The notes under the pieces were generated by a model. That model saw nothing but the letters and a program-made list of their open reading frames with translations. It searched no databases and was not told where the DNA came from. 64,000 bases of DNA from JAKFDI01 sp036676235 (GTDB lineage Bacteria > Pseudomonadota > Gammaproteobacteria > Burkholderiales > Burkholderiaceae_C): contig JAKFDI010000020.1 of the NCBI GenBank assembly GCA_036676235.1, forward strand, positions 17,228 to 81,227, written 5' to 3'. Of the stretch, positions 35,338 through 44,211 are shown one piece after another. The stretch's first letter is position 1, and every line of letters starts with the position of its first letter. Made by a program: the position numbers and the translations under genes.

Positions 35338-35421
35338 GGCGGGCCGAGCGCCGGGCCGCCCCAAGCCGGCCCGCATCCCCTCGGGGGATCGACCGCGGTA
35401 TGCCGCGGGCGAGGGGCTGAC
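35338..35421. repeat. Dispersed G/C-rich repeat upstream of a start codon
   Basis: Positions 35338-35371 (34 bp) occur again, inverted, at 59373-59406. The rest (CCCCTCGGGGG and a CCGCGG-containing hairpin) resembles repeats often seen between genes in Comamonadaceae-type genomes. It ends directly at the ATG of the next gene. Confidence 0.7.
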
Positions 35422-36204
35422 ATGCCCCGTATCGCGAGCCTGGTGCCGAGCCTGACCGAGCTGCTGTTTGCGCTCGGGCTCGGGCCGAGCGTGGTGGCGC
35501 GCACGGGCTTCTGCATTCATCCAGCCGACGCCGTGCGGGAGGTACCCAAGGTCGGCGGCACCAAGGACGTGAACCTCGCGAAGCTCAAGCGGCTGGCGCC
35601 GACGCACGTGCTGGTCAACGTCGACGAGAACCGGCTCGACACGGTGCAGGCGCTGCGCGCGTGGCCGGCAGCGCAGCGGCCGCAGGTGATCGTCACCCAT
35701 CCCTGTGCGCCCGAAGACAACCTGGCGCTGATCACGCAGGTGGCGGATGCGTTCGCCGCCGTGCCGGGTGTGGGCGAACATGCCGCCGCGCTGCGCGCCG
35801 AACTCGACGCCGAACTGGCTGCGACCGGCGCCGCGAGCGCGCGCTTCGAGCCGCAGCGGGTGCTCTACCTGATCTGGCGCGAGCCGTGGATGAGCGTGGC
35901 GCGCGACACCTACATCGCCCGCATGCTCGACACCGTGTGCTGGCAGACGTTGCCCGACGTGACGGGCGGCGAGGCCGGCGCCGCGCGCTACCCGGCGCTG
36001 CGCGGCGATGAATCCTGGCTCGCCGAGGTGCAGCAGGTGCTGCTCAGCAGCGAGCCCTATCGTTTCGACGCGAGCCATGTGGATGAAGCGCAGCAGCTTT
36101 GCCCAAACGCCCGCGTGCGTCTCGTCGACGGCGAGTTGCTGAGCTGGTACGGCCCGCGCGCCGCCGCCGGCCTGCGCTATCTGCGCACGCTCGCGGCCGA
36201 TTGA
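35422..36204 (+). CDS. BtuF-like helical-backbone metal-receptor protein
   Basis: 260 residues. IASLVPSLTELLFALGLGPS, VGGTKDVNLAKLKRLAPTHV and DNLALITQVADAF match the fold of BtuF/FhuD-type receptors (cobalamin or siderophore binding). There is no signal peptide, so unlike BtuF it would stay in the cytoplasm or depend on a missed start. No ABC transporter genes are beside it. Such leaderless homologues are common and their role is unknown. Confidence 0.8.
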   Translation: MPRIASLVPSLTELLFALGLGPSVVARTGFCIHPADAVREVPKVGGTKDVNLAKLKRLAPTHVLVNVDENRLDTVQALRAWPAAQRPQVIVTHPCAPEDNLALITQVADAFAAVPGVGEHAAALRAELDAELAATGAASARFEPQRVLYLIWREPWMSVARDTYIARMLDTVCWQTLPDVTGGEAGAARYPALRGDESWLAEVQQVLLSSEPYRFDASHVDEAQQLCPNARVRLVDGELLSWYGPRAAAGLRYLRTLAAD

Positions 36205-36223
36205 GCGCGCCTACGATCGCCCC

Positions 36224-36862
36224 ATGGAACTGCTCAAGCCGCTGATCGCTTTGCTGGCGATCGTCAACCCGATCGGCGTGGTGCCGTTCTTCATCCACTT
36301 CACGCAGAACCTCTCGGTCCCGGCACGCCGGCGCACCATCCGCGTGAGCGCCTTCACCGCCTTTGTGGTGATCGCGCTCAGCGCGCTGGCCGGCCTGAAG
36401 ATCATCGAGTTCTTCGGCATCTCGCTCGCGTCGTTCCAGGTCGGCGGCGGCATGCTGCTGCTGATCTCGTCGATCCAGATGCTCAACGCGCAGCCGGCCG
36501 AAGTGCGCAAGGAAGACGTGAGCGAAGGCGCGCACAAGGCCGACGTGGGCGCCAGCGTGGCGGTGGTGCCGCTGACGATTCCGCTGCTCACCGGGCCGGC
36601 GACGATTTCCACGATGGTCATCTACGCCGAGAAGACGCAGCGCTGGTGGGAACTCGCGGTGCTTGTCGGCTACGGCGTGGTGGTGGGTCTTGCCACCTTC
36701 GCCGTGTTCTCCGCATCGGGGCGCATTGCGCGAGTGCTGGGGCAGACCGGCATCAACATCATGACGCGGCTGATGGGGCTGATCCTCGCGGCACTCGCGG
36801 TCGAGCTGCTGGCCGGTGGGTTGACTCGGTTGTTTCCGGTGCTCGCCCGCACGCTCGGGTGA
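36224..36862 (+). CDS. MarC-family membrane protein
   Basis: 212 residues, six membrane segments. ALLAIVNPIGVVPFFIHFTQ, VGGGMLLLISSIQML and VVPLTIPLLTGPATISTMV are MarC/YhgN signatures. The family was once called multiple-antibiotic-resistance proteins, but a drug role is not established; amino-acid transport has been proposed. It starts 19 bp after the BtuF-like gene and is probably cotranscribed. Confidence 0.9.
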   Translation: MELLKPLIALLAIVNPIGVVPFFIHFTQNLSVPARRRTIRVSAFTAFVVIALSALAGLKIIEFFGISLASFQVGGGMLLLISSIQMLNAQPAEVRKEDVSEGAHKADVGASVAVVPLTIPLLTGPATISTMVIYAEKTQRWWELAVLVGYGVVVGLATFAVFSASGRIARVLGQTGINIMTRLMGLILAALAVELLAGGLTRLFPVLARTLG

Positions 36863-36954
36863 GCCCTGGGACGCGAGCGTGATGCGCCCCAATCACCAGC
36901 GGCAACGCCAATTCGCCGACGCTGATGATTGCGGAGCGGGCAGCCCGCCCGCGC

Positions 36955-37959
36955 TCAATCCACCTTGGCGCCCGACGCCTCCACCACCTTCGCCCACTTC
37001 GCGGTCTCGGCCTTGATGAAGGCGGCGAACTTCTCCGGCGGCATGCCGCTCGGGATGGCGCCGACCTGCAGCAGCCGCGCGCTCAACTCGGGCGTCTTCA
37101 TCGCCTTGGCGGCCTCCACCTGAATGCGCTTGACGATGTCGGGCGATGTGCCGGCCGGGGCCAGCAGGCCGAACCAGGAACTGGCGTCGAAGCCCGGCAC
37201 GCCGGCTTCGGCGATGGTGGGCAGGTCGGGCAGGGCGGCGCTGCGCTCGGCGCTGGTCACCGCGAATGCCTTCAGCTTGCCGGCCTTGATCTGCGGCATG
37301 GCCGAGGGCAGGTTGTCGAACATCAGGTCCATGGTGCCGCCGATGAGATCGAGCAGCGCCGGGCCGGAGCCGCGGTACGGGAAGTGGACCATGTAGGTGC
37401 CGGTCATGGTCTTGAACAGCTCGCCCGACAGGTGGATCGACGTGCCGTTGCCGCTGGAGGCCATGTTCAGCTTGCCGGGGTTGGCCTTGGCGTAGCGGAT
37501 CAGGTCTTTCACGTTGTTGATCTTGGCTTCGGCCGCCTTCGCCGGGTTCATCACCAGCACGTTGGGCACGCCGGCCACCATGGTGATGGGCGCGAAGTCC
37601 TTGATCGGGTCGTAGGGCATCTTCGAGTACAGCGACTGGTTGATGCCGTGCGTGCCCACGGTGCCCATGAGGATGGTGTAGCCGTCGGGGGCCGAATGCG
37701 CCACTTCGGCCGCGCCGATGTTGCCGCCGGCGCCCGGCTTGTTCTCGACGATGAACTGCTGGCCGAAGGCCTTGCTCAGCTCGGGCGCCAGCGCGCGGGC
37801 CAGCATGTCGGTGGTGCCGCCCGGCGCGAAGGGCACGACCAGCCGCACCGGCTTGTCGGGCCAGGCGCCCTGCGCATGAACGGAGGTGGCGGCCAGCAGC
37901 GCGGCGGAAGCGGCGAGCCAGGTGCGGCGGTCGAAGGGGCGGCGGAAGAAGTCGGTCAT
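36955..37959 (-). CDS. Bug-family tripartite tricarboxylate transporter receptor
   Basis: 334 residues. Signal peptide (RRTWLAASAALLAATSVHAQ), then PDKPVRLVVPFAPGGTTDML, the Bug hallmark, and GAGGNIGAAEVAHSAPDGYT. A periplasmic receptor for an unknown small carboxylate. It lies downstream of the permease gene at 38053-39336 on the same strand, 93 bp away. It is a different Bug protein from the one at 4783-5757. Confidence 0.9.
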   Translation of the reverse strand: MTDFFRRPFDRRTWLAASAALLAATSVHAQGAWPDKPVRLVVPFAPGGTTDMLARALAPELSKAFGQQFIVENKPGAGGNIGAAEVAHSAPDGYTILMGTVGTHGINQSLYSKMPYDPIKDFAPITMVAGVPNVLVMNPAKAAEAKINNVKDLIRYAKANPGKLNMASSGNGTSIHLSGELFKTMTGTYMVHFPYRGSGPALLDLIGGTMDLMFDNLPSAMPQIKAGKLKAFAVTSAERSAALPDLPTIAEAGVPGFDASSWFGLLAPAGTSPDIVKRIQVEAAKAMKTPELSARLLQVGAIPSGMPPEKFAAFIKAETAKWAKVVEASGAKVD

Positions 37960-38052
37960 GCGGGCTCCTCGGGTTTGAGAGCCGCCGAGTTTGTGGCAAC
38001 TCGGGCGCCCCTCCCATCCTGATGAGCCCGCATAGGCCTTCTGCAGTGCGGA

Positions 38053-39336
38053 TCAGCGTTTGCCGTGGCGCAGCAGCGCGTGCAGCAGGATGGCGCCGAA
38101 GGTGGCCGTTCCGATGCCCCCAAGCGCGAAGCTGCCGAGCTTGAGCGTGTAGTCGCCGGTGCCGAGGATGAGCGTGACGGCGGCGACGATCAGGTTGCTG
38201 TTGTTGGAAAAGTCGACCCGGTTGTCGACCCAGATCTTGGCGCCGGCCACGGCGATGAGGCCGAACACCACGATGCTCACGCCGCCCATCACCGCCAGCG
38301 GAATGGCCTGGATCAGCGCGCCGAACTTGGGGCTGAAGCCGAGCACGATGGCAATCAGCGCGGCCACCACGAACATCGCGGTCGAGTAGATCTTGGTCGC
38401 GGCCATGACGCCGATGTTCTCAGCGTAGGTGGTCACACCCGTGCCGCCGGAGGCGCCGCTCACCATCGTCGCCACGCCGTCGCCGATGAAGGCGCGGCCC
38501 ATGTACGGGTCGAGGTTCTGTCCGGTCATCGCGCTCACGGCCTTGATGTGGCCGAGGTTCTCGGCCACGAGGATCACCGCCACCGGCGCGATCAGCAGCA
38601 TCGCCGCGGGCTGGAACACCGGCGCCACGAAGCCCGGCATGCCGAACCAGGCGGCGTTCGCGATGCCCGACACATCGATCGGCTTGCCCAGGCCCAGGCC
38701 GTTGGTCAGCACGGCGTAGACGACGCTCGCGACGATGAGGCCGACGAGGATCAGGAGGCGCTGCGTCATGCCGCGCGTGTACACGGCGACGAGGCCCACG
38801 CTCACGAAGGTGACCGCCTGCATCCAGGCATCGAAGGCGGTGGGCGCCATGTTCTTGATCGGGATGCCGGCGAGATTGAGGCCGATCACCGCCACCACGG
38901 CACCGGTGACCACCGGCGGCATCAGCGTCTCGATCCAGCGCGTGCCGATCGAGGCCACGATCACGCCGATCAGCGTGACCGCCACACCGGCGGCGATGAT
39001 GCCGCCGAGTGCCACGGCGAGGTTGGCGTTCGGCCCCGGCCCGGCATAGCCGGTGGCCGCGATCACCACGCCGATGAAGGCGAAGCTCGAGCCCAGATAG
39101 CTCGGCACCTTGCCGCCGACGATGAAGAAGAAGATGAGCGTGCCGATGCCGCTCATCAGGATGGCGAGGTTGGTGTCGAAGCCCATGAGGATGGGCGCGA
39201 GCACCGTGGCGCCGAACATCGCGATCACGTGCTGCACGCCCATCGCGGCGGTCTGCGGCCAGGGCAGGCGCTCGTCGGGCGCGACGACGCGGCCGGGTTG
39301 CGCATCGGCAATGCGCCAGGCGGGGATCAGGCTCAT
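38053..39336 (-). CDS. Uracil-xanthine permease family transporter (NCS2)
   Basis: 427 residues, about 12-14 membrane segments. GVQHVIAMFGATVLAPILMG, SYLGSSFAFIGVV and FIGDGVATMVSGASGGTGVT, followed by TYAENIGVMAATK, are UraA/NCS2 signatures; the Glu in AENIG and Glu in VAENLGH lie in the substrate site region. Expected function: proton-coupled uptake of uracil or a related base. High similarity to UraA rather than xanthine carriers is a guess. Confidence 0.9.
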   Translation of the reverse strand: MSLIPAWRIADAQPGRVVAPDERLPWPQTAAMGVQHVIAMFGATVLAPILMGFDTNLAILMSGIGTLIFFFIVGGKVPSYLGSSFAFIGVVIAATGYAGPGPNANLAVALGGIIAAGVAVTLIGVIVASIGTRWIETLMPPVVTGAVVAVIGLNLAGIPIKNMAPTAFDAWMQAVTFVSVGLVAVYTRGMTQRLLILVGLIVASVVYAVLTNGLGLGKPIDVSGIANAAWFGMPGFVAPVFQPAAMLLIAPVAVILVAENLGHIKAVSAMTGQNLDPYMGRAFIGDGVATMVSGASGGTGVTTYAENIGVMAATKIYSTAMFVVAALIAIVLGFSPKFGALIQAIPLAVMGGVSIVVFGLIAVAGAKIWVDNRVDFSNNSNLIVAAVTLILGTGDYTLKLGSFALGGIGTATFGAILLHALLRHGKR

Positions 39337-39635
39337 GGGGTTCCTCTCGGCTCTTCGTGTGGGTCGGCATGCCGCGGACGGGCGTGCGCCGCACGTCTTT
39401 GCGCGCGGCGCCGAAGTTTAGGTTCGGGCTGCACCCTGCGCGCATGCGAAACGAGGGCGAGAGCCACCGAAAGGAGAGGCGCCGCACAAATGAAAACGCC
39501 GCGGCCAGAAGGCGCGGCGCTCGAACGAGGGTTCAGGCAAAAAAAGAGGGAGGCGGGACAAATGGTTCCAGGGACTCGCTCTCTCCTACCCCGGTTTGCC
39601 CGCCCCCCTTGGACGTCAATCCAACAGTGATCGAA
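39337..39635. other. Intergenic region, no gene seen
   Basis: 299 bp between the permease start and the small ORF pair, with short A runs near 39540. It must hold the permease promoter on the minus strand. I see no consensus signals, RNA gene or repeat that I can support. Confidence 0.5.
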
Positions 39636-39812
39636 TCACTTGACGCCGATTGCGCCGGGGCGCAGAAACAGGCTCAGCTGCGCGGGTGCGCGGCCGGTTT
39701 GAAGCACTTGCTGGCGCAGCACGGGCGCCACGGCCGGCAGCACGCGGCGCGGGATCTCGGCTGCGCGGGCGCTGGGAATCAGCAGGGAACGGGGCATGAG
39801 CGGCGGGGCCAC
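39636..39812 (-). CDS. Small hypothetical protein
   Basis: 58 residues from GTG at 39812, preceded by a strong GAGGAG ribosome site 7 bases away. The SD overlaps the stop codon of the small ORF upstream (39824-40051), suggesting coupled translation. The peptide has a short apolar stretch, ends in LSLFLRPGAIGVK and matches no family I know. Called only on the ribosome site and the pairing. Confidence 0.4.
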   Translation of the reverse strand: MAPPLMPRSLLIPSARAAEIPRRVLPAVAPVLRQQVLQTGRAPAQLSLFLRPGAIGVK

Positions 39813-39823
39813 GGCAAGTCTCC

Positions 39824-40051
39824 TCAGGCAGAGTGCAGCTCGCTCGGCACGAAGGCCGGCAGCGTTGCGGGTTGCAGCGCCTTGGAGGCGCGGTTCATCC
39901 AGTTCCCCAGGCTCGCCGGGGTGGGCAGCCGCGGCTGCGCCGGTTGCGCGAGGCGCAGCAGCGACGACACGCCGCCGCGGCAACGCGGTGCCGCGCGGCG
40001 CGATTGAGGTGCGGCTTCGGTGGCCGGGCGCTGACGAGAGATGCTGGGCAT
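39824..40051 (-). CDS. Small hypothetical protein
   Basis: 75 residues, rich in Arg, Ala, Pro and Ser, with a central SLGNWMNRASKALQPATLPA. AAGGA lies about 10-11 bases before the ATG. Its stop abuts the ribosome site of the next small ORF, so the two look like a mini-operon. I do not recognise it; a spurious ORF is possible, as is a small stress or regulatory protein. Confidence 0.4.
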   Translation of the reverse strand: MPSISRQRPATEAAPQSRRAAPRCRGGVSSLLRLAQPAQPRLPTPASLGNWMNRASKALQPATLPAFVPSELHSA

Positions 40052-40462
40052 GACAACGACGTCCTTGTGATCTGCGGCGCCGTTGCTGCGATTGCCGGCG
40101 ACCGTGCAGATGCAAGCGCAGCTTCTGTGCCATGCCCTTGGGGGCGGTCACTCGCAGCTTTCGGACCCGCGAGCAGACAAATTGCGGCCTTTGCGGCGGC
40201 CCGACGCGCGAAACACGGTCAAAAAGTGTTCGTCTGTTACAGCCCTGACCGCAGGTGTCGGGCCGCAAGTGAATCACCACTGCGGCTGCGGGGCGGTGCG
40301 GCTGCGTTGGGCGCGCGAAATGTCGAGCGGCGAGGCCTCCCGGCAGAAGGCAGCGTGCAGGCGATGGGCGTGCGTGAATTCGGTCACGATGTGCGCGCCA
40401 CAGACCCTCACCCCAGCCCTCTCCCGCCAGCGGGAGAGGGGGAAATCCCAGCCCGAAAACGC
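40052..40462. other. Intergenic region with a palindromic hairpin
   Basis: 411 bp between the small ORF pair and the ABC ATPase. It contains a 10-bp perfect hairpin at 40417-40440 (see separate entry) close after the ATPase stop. No convincing gene. Confidence 0.5.
40417..40440. repeat. Palindromic intergenic element, possible terminator
   Basis: CCCTCTCCCG pairs with CGGGAGAGGG over a 4-base loop. The flanking text (CACCCCAGCCCTCTCCC) is a dispersed palindrome seen between genes in many proteobacteria. It is 22 bp past the stop of the ATPase gene on the minus strand; without a T run it is not a classic terminator. Confidence 0.5.
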
Positions 40463-42157
40463 CTACGCGGGCTGATACCCCCGCGGCACCGCCGCCATCA
40501 GCCCGCGCGTGTAGTCCTGCTGCGGCCGCTCGAGGATTTGCTCGACGCCAGCCTGCTCGACCACCTCGCCGTCCTTCATCACCAGCACCTCGTCGGCCAT
40601 GAAGCGCACGACGGCCAGGTCGTGGCTGATGAAGATGTAGGCGAGGCCCAGCTCGTCCTGCAGGTCCTTCAGCAGGTTGAGCACCTGCGCCTGCACCGAC
40701 ACATCGAGCGCGCTCACGGCTTCGTCGAGCACCAGCAGCTCGGGGGCCAGCGTCAGGCAGCGGGCGATGGCCACGCGCTGGCGCTGGCCGCCGGAGAACT
40801 CGTGCGGGTACTTGTCCATTGCCGACTCTTCCAGCCCCACCTTGGCGAGCAGCGCGCGCGCACGCCGTTCGCGCTCGGCGGCGTCGGCGCCGATGTGGTG
40901 GATGTTCATCGGCTCGAGCAGCGTCTGGCCGATGGTGAAACGCGGGTTGAGCGAGGCATACGGGTTCTGGAACACCACCTGGATGCGCCGGCGCATGGGC
41001 AGCATCTCGCGCTTGGACAGCGCCAGCAGGTCGCGGCCGTCGAAGACCGCGCGCCCGCCGGTCGGGCCACCGCTCGGTTCGTGCAGGCGCAACAGCGTCA
41101 AGCCCAGCGTCGTCTTGCCCGAGCCCGATTCGCCGACGATGCCCAAGGTGTGTCCCCGGCGCAGCTGGAAGCTCGCGCCCTTCACCGCCTTGAACTCGCG
41201 CCGGCCGAACACGCCGCTGCGCACCCAGAAGCTCTTGCTCAGATCGCTCGCTTCGATCAGCACCGGCGCGTTTGCGTCCTTGGCCTTCGAGGCGATGTCG
41301 GCGGTGCGCCCGGCGATGTGGTCGTCGATCACCATCAGCCGCGCGCTGTGCCGCGCCAGCGTTGGCCGACAGGCGAGCAGCGCCTGGGTGTAGGCGTCCT
41401 GCGGGTCCGAGAAGATGCGCGCCACCGGCCCCTGCTCGCGCACGGTGCCTTCGCGCATCACCACCACGTGATCGGCAATCTCGCCCACCACGCCGAGGTC
41501 GTGGCTGATGAACAGCATGCTCATGCGGCGACGCTGCTTGAGACCGGCGAGCAGCTCCATGATCTGGCGCTGGATGGTCACGTCCAGCGCCGTGGTCGGC
41601 TCGTCGGCGATCAGCAGCTTGGGCTCACAGGCCAAGGCCATGGCGATCATCACGCGCTGCTGCTGGCCGCCGGACAACTCGTGCGGATGCGCGCGCAGCC
41701 GGCGCTTCGGCTCGGGCAGGCCCACTTCGTCGAGCAGCGCCTCGGCACGCGCCAGCGCCTGCGACTTCGACAGCCCAAGGTGCCGGCGCAGCGGCTCGAT
41801 CAACTGCGCGCCGATGGTGAACACCGGGTTGAGCGAACTCATCGGATCCTGGAACACGCAGGCGATGTCGCGCCCGCGCAGCGCCTGCAGTTCCTCCAGC
41901 GAGGCGGCGATCAGGTCACGCCCGAGAAAGGTGATGGCGCCTTGCCGCTCGGCGTTGTCGGGCAGCAGGTTGACGATGGACATGGCGGTGACGCTCTTGC
42001 CCGAGCCCGATTCGCCGACCAGCGCGACGGTGGTGTTCTCGGGGATGTCGAAGCTCACACCCTCGTCGCCGCGGCCCACGGCCTGTACGCGGCGCATCAC
42101 GCCGTCTTCCGTGCCCATGCGGAAGGCGACGCGCAGATCCTGAATGCTCAGCAACAT
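40463..42157 (-). CDS. yejF: Double ATP-binding subunit of a Yej-type oligopeptide ABC transporter
   Basis: 564 residues with two complete ABC ATPase domains. First: Walker A VGESGSGKSVTA, signature LSGGQQQRVMIAMAL, Walker B LLIADEPTTALD. Second: Walker A VGESGSGKTTLG, signature FSGGQRQRVAIARCL, Walker B LLVLDEAVSALD. The fused arrangement is that of YejF and similar peptide importers. It starts 7 bp after the YejE-like permease gene and is last in the operon. ATG at 42157 (MLLSIQDLRV) is the natural start. Confidence 0.88.
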   Translation of the reverse strand: MLLSIQDLRVAFRMGTEDGVMRRVQAVGRGDEGVSFDIPENTTVALVGESGSGKSVTAMSIVNLLPDNAERQGAITFLGRDLIAASLEELQALRGRDIACVFQDPMSSLNPVFTIGAQLIEPLRRHLGLSKSQALARAEALLDEVGLPEPKRRLRAHPHELSGGQQQRVMIAMALACEPKLLIADEPTTALDVTIQRQIMELLAGLKQRRRMSMLFISHDLGVVGEIADHVVVMREGTVREQGPVARIFSDPQDAYTQALLACRPTLARHSARLMVIDDHIAGRTADIASKAKDANAPVLIEASDLSKSFWVRSGVFGRREFKAVKGASFQLRRGHTLGIVGESGSGKTTLGLTLLRLHEPSGGPTGGRAVFDGRDLLALSKREMLPMRRRIQVVFQNPYASLNPRFTIGQTLLEPMNIHHIGADAAERERRARALLAKVGLEESAMDKYPHEFSGGQRQRVAIARCLTLAPELLVLDEAVSALDVSVQAQVLNLLKDLQDELGLAYIFISHDLAVVRFMADEVLVMKDGEVVEQAGVEQILERPQQDYTRGLMAAVPRGYQPA

Positions 42158-42164
42158 GGCGGCC

Positions 42165-43217
42165 TCATTCCAATCCGCGAAGTTTCGGATCGAGCGCGTC
42201 GCGCAGCGCATCGGTCATCAGAGAGAACGCGGTGACGAACACCGCCATGAAGAGCGTGGCCGCGGCCAGCTGCCACCAGTGGCCGAGGATCAACTCGCTC
42301 TGCGCCTCGGCGAGCATGGTTCCCCAGCTCACCTGATCGACGCCGACGCCCAGACCCAGGTACGACAGGATCACTTCGCTCTTGATGAAGCCCACCACAT
42401 AGATCGACAACTGCACCAGCACCACGTGGCTCACGTTGGGCAGGATGTGGCGGAACATGCGCGAGCCGGTGCCGGCACCGATCGCCTCGGCCGAGCGCAC
42501 GTAGTCGCGCACGGCGTGCTTCATGAACTCGGCGCGCACCAGGCGGTAGATGCCCGTCCAGCCGGCGAGCCCGAGGATGAGCACCACGGACGCAATGCCG
42601 CGGCCGAACACCGCCGCGAAGGCGAAGATCAGCAGGATGCCGGGAATGGCGGTGAAGACGTTGTAGATCCACTCCAGCAGATCGCCCGTCTTGCCCCCGA
42701 AGAAGCCGCCGATGGCGCCGAGCAAGGTGCCGATGAGGGTGGCCAGCACCGCGGCCGAGACGCCGACGAAGATCGAGATCTCCGCGCCCTTGATCGCCTT
42801 GGCGAGCACGTCGCGGCCCAGCCGGTCGGCGCCAAAAGGCAGGGTCTCGGCCTTCACCACCTCGGCCGTCTCGTACTTCTTCGCCGCGGCGGCCCATTCG
42901 TCGTAGCGCGGTGCCAGCGGGTCGATGTCGGAGATGTCGACGTTGGGGCCGGTGGGCTGCTCGATCTGCACCACCGGGCGTTCGGCCCTCGGACCCATGA
43001 AAGTCGGCGGCGCGTTGGGCACGCCCTTTTCCTTCTGCCAGTCGGCGGCAACGAGGCCGAGGCCCGCGGCCATCACCATCAGCAGGAACACGGCGACGAT
43101 GGCGAGGCACACCATGCCCACGCGGTCGCGCCTGAAACGCTGCGCCGCGGCGGCCCACACGCCTTGCGAGCGCGCGGCGCGCGGCGCGGTTTGCGATGAG
43201 GCGATGACGGCGCTCAT
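42165..43217 (-). CDS. yejE: Oligopeptide ABC transporter permease (YejE-like)
   Basis: 350 residues, about six membrane segments with a large periplasmic loop (residues 60-150) as in YejE. The ABC coupling motif region EAIGAGTGSRMFRHILPN is the EAA loop. The start overlaps the YejB-like stop by 4 bases (ATGA), so the two are translationally coupled. Confidence 0.88.
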   Translation of the reverse strand: MSAVIASSQTAPRAARSQGVWAAAAQRFRRDRVGMVCLAIVAVFLLMVMAAGLGLVAADWQKEKGVPNAPPTFMGPRAERPVVQIEQPTGPNVDISDIDPLAPRYDEWAAAAKKYETAEVVKAETLPFGADRLGRDVLAKAIKGAEISIFVGVSAAVLATLIGTLLGAIGGFFGGKTGDLLEWIYNVFTAIPGILLIFAFAAVFGRGIASVVLILGLAGWTGIYRLVRAEFMKHAVRDYVRSAEAIGAGTGSRMFRHILPNVSHVVLVQLSIYVVGFIKSEVILSYLGLGVGVDQVSWGTMLAEAQSELILGHWWQLAAATLFMAVFVTAFSLMTDALRDALDPKLRGLE

Positions 43218-44152
43218 CTCAAGACCACCCTCGGATCGACGAGTTTGTAGAGGAAGTCCGTCGCGAGATTCACCAGCATCGTGATCGCCGCGATGTAGAT
43301 GGCGAAGGCCTGGATCACCGGATAGTCGCTGCGGTTCACCGCCAGCAGGATCTCGCGCCCGAGCCCCGGAATCGAGAAGAACACCTCGATCAGGAAAGAA
43401 CCGACGAAGATGCCCGGCAGCGACACCGACACGTTGGTGAGGATGGGAATCATCGCGTTGCGCAGCACGTGCTTCAACTGCACCGTGCGCTCGGTCATGC
43501 CCTTGGCGCGCGCGGTGCGCACATAGTCCTGACCCATCTCGTCGAGAAAGAAGGTGCGGTACAGCCGCGTCTGCGGCGCCAGCGACACCACCACCGCCAG
43601 CAGCACCGGCAGCGGCGCGTAGCGCACGAGGTTGGTCCACACGCTGTCGCTCCAGCCCTGCACCGGGAACAAGCCGAGCTGGAAGGCGAAGAAATACTGG
43701 CCGACGATCACGTACACGAGGAACGAGATCGACATCGCCACGGTCGTGACCACCATCACCGCCCGGTCGGTGAGCGAGCCGCGCACCGCGGCCACGGCGA
43801 GTGCGAAGGGAATCGCCAGCAGCGTCTCGAGGATGAGGATGGGCGTCATCACCGTGAGCGTGGCCGGCAGCCGCGTGGCAAACAGATGCGCCACCGACTC
43901 GTTGGTGGCCCAGCTGCGCCCCCAATCGAAGGTGACGATCTGCTTGACGAAGATGCCGAACTGCGTCCACAGCGGCTCGTTCAGGCCCAGCTGCTGGCGG
44001 ATCGCATCCACCTGCTCCTGCGTGGCGTTCAGGCCGCCGAGGATTTCCGCCGGGTCGCCGCCGAAGCCCTTGAACAGCAGGAACACCAGCAGCACGACGC
44101 CGAACAGCGTCGGCACCATCTGCCACAGGCGTCGGATGAGATAGGCCGCCAT
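43214..44152 (-). CDS. yejB: Oligopeptide ABC transporter permease (YejB-like)
   Basis: 312 residues. The start MAAYLIRRLWQMVPTLFGVV is typical of DppB/YejB permeases; the EAA loop is TARAKGMTERTVQLKHVLRN. First gene of the yejB-yejE-yejF-like operon. The matching substrate-binding gene (yejA) is not adjacent; two candidates lie at 49005-52651. Confidence 0.88.
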   Translation of the reverse strand: MAAYLIRRLWQMVPTLFGVVLLVFLLFKGFGGDPAEILGGLNATQEQVDAIRQQLGLNEPLWTQFGIFVKQIVTFDWGRSWATNESVAHLFATRLPATLTVMTPILILETLLAIPFALAVAAVRGSLTDRAVMVVTTVAMSISFLVYVIVGQYFFAFQLGLFPVQGWSDSVWTNLVRYAPLPVLLAVVVSLAPQTRLYRTFFLDEMGQDYVRTARAKGMTERTVQLKHVLRNAMIPILTNVSVSLPGIFVGSFLIEVFFSIPGLGREILLAVNRSDYPVIQAFAIYIAAITMLVNLATDFLYKLVDPRVVLR

Positions 44153-44211
44153 CGTGCTGCGCACTCCTTGGTCGATGAGCAAACGGCCACGCGTGGCGCG
44201 GCCGTCGCAGT

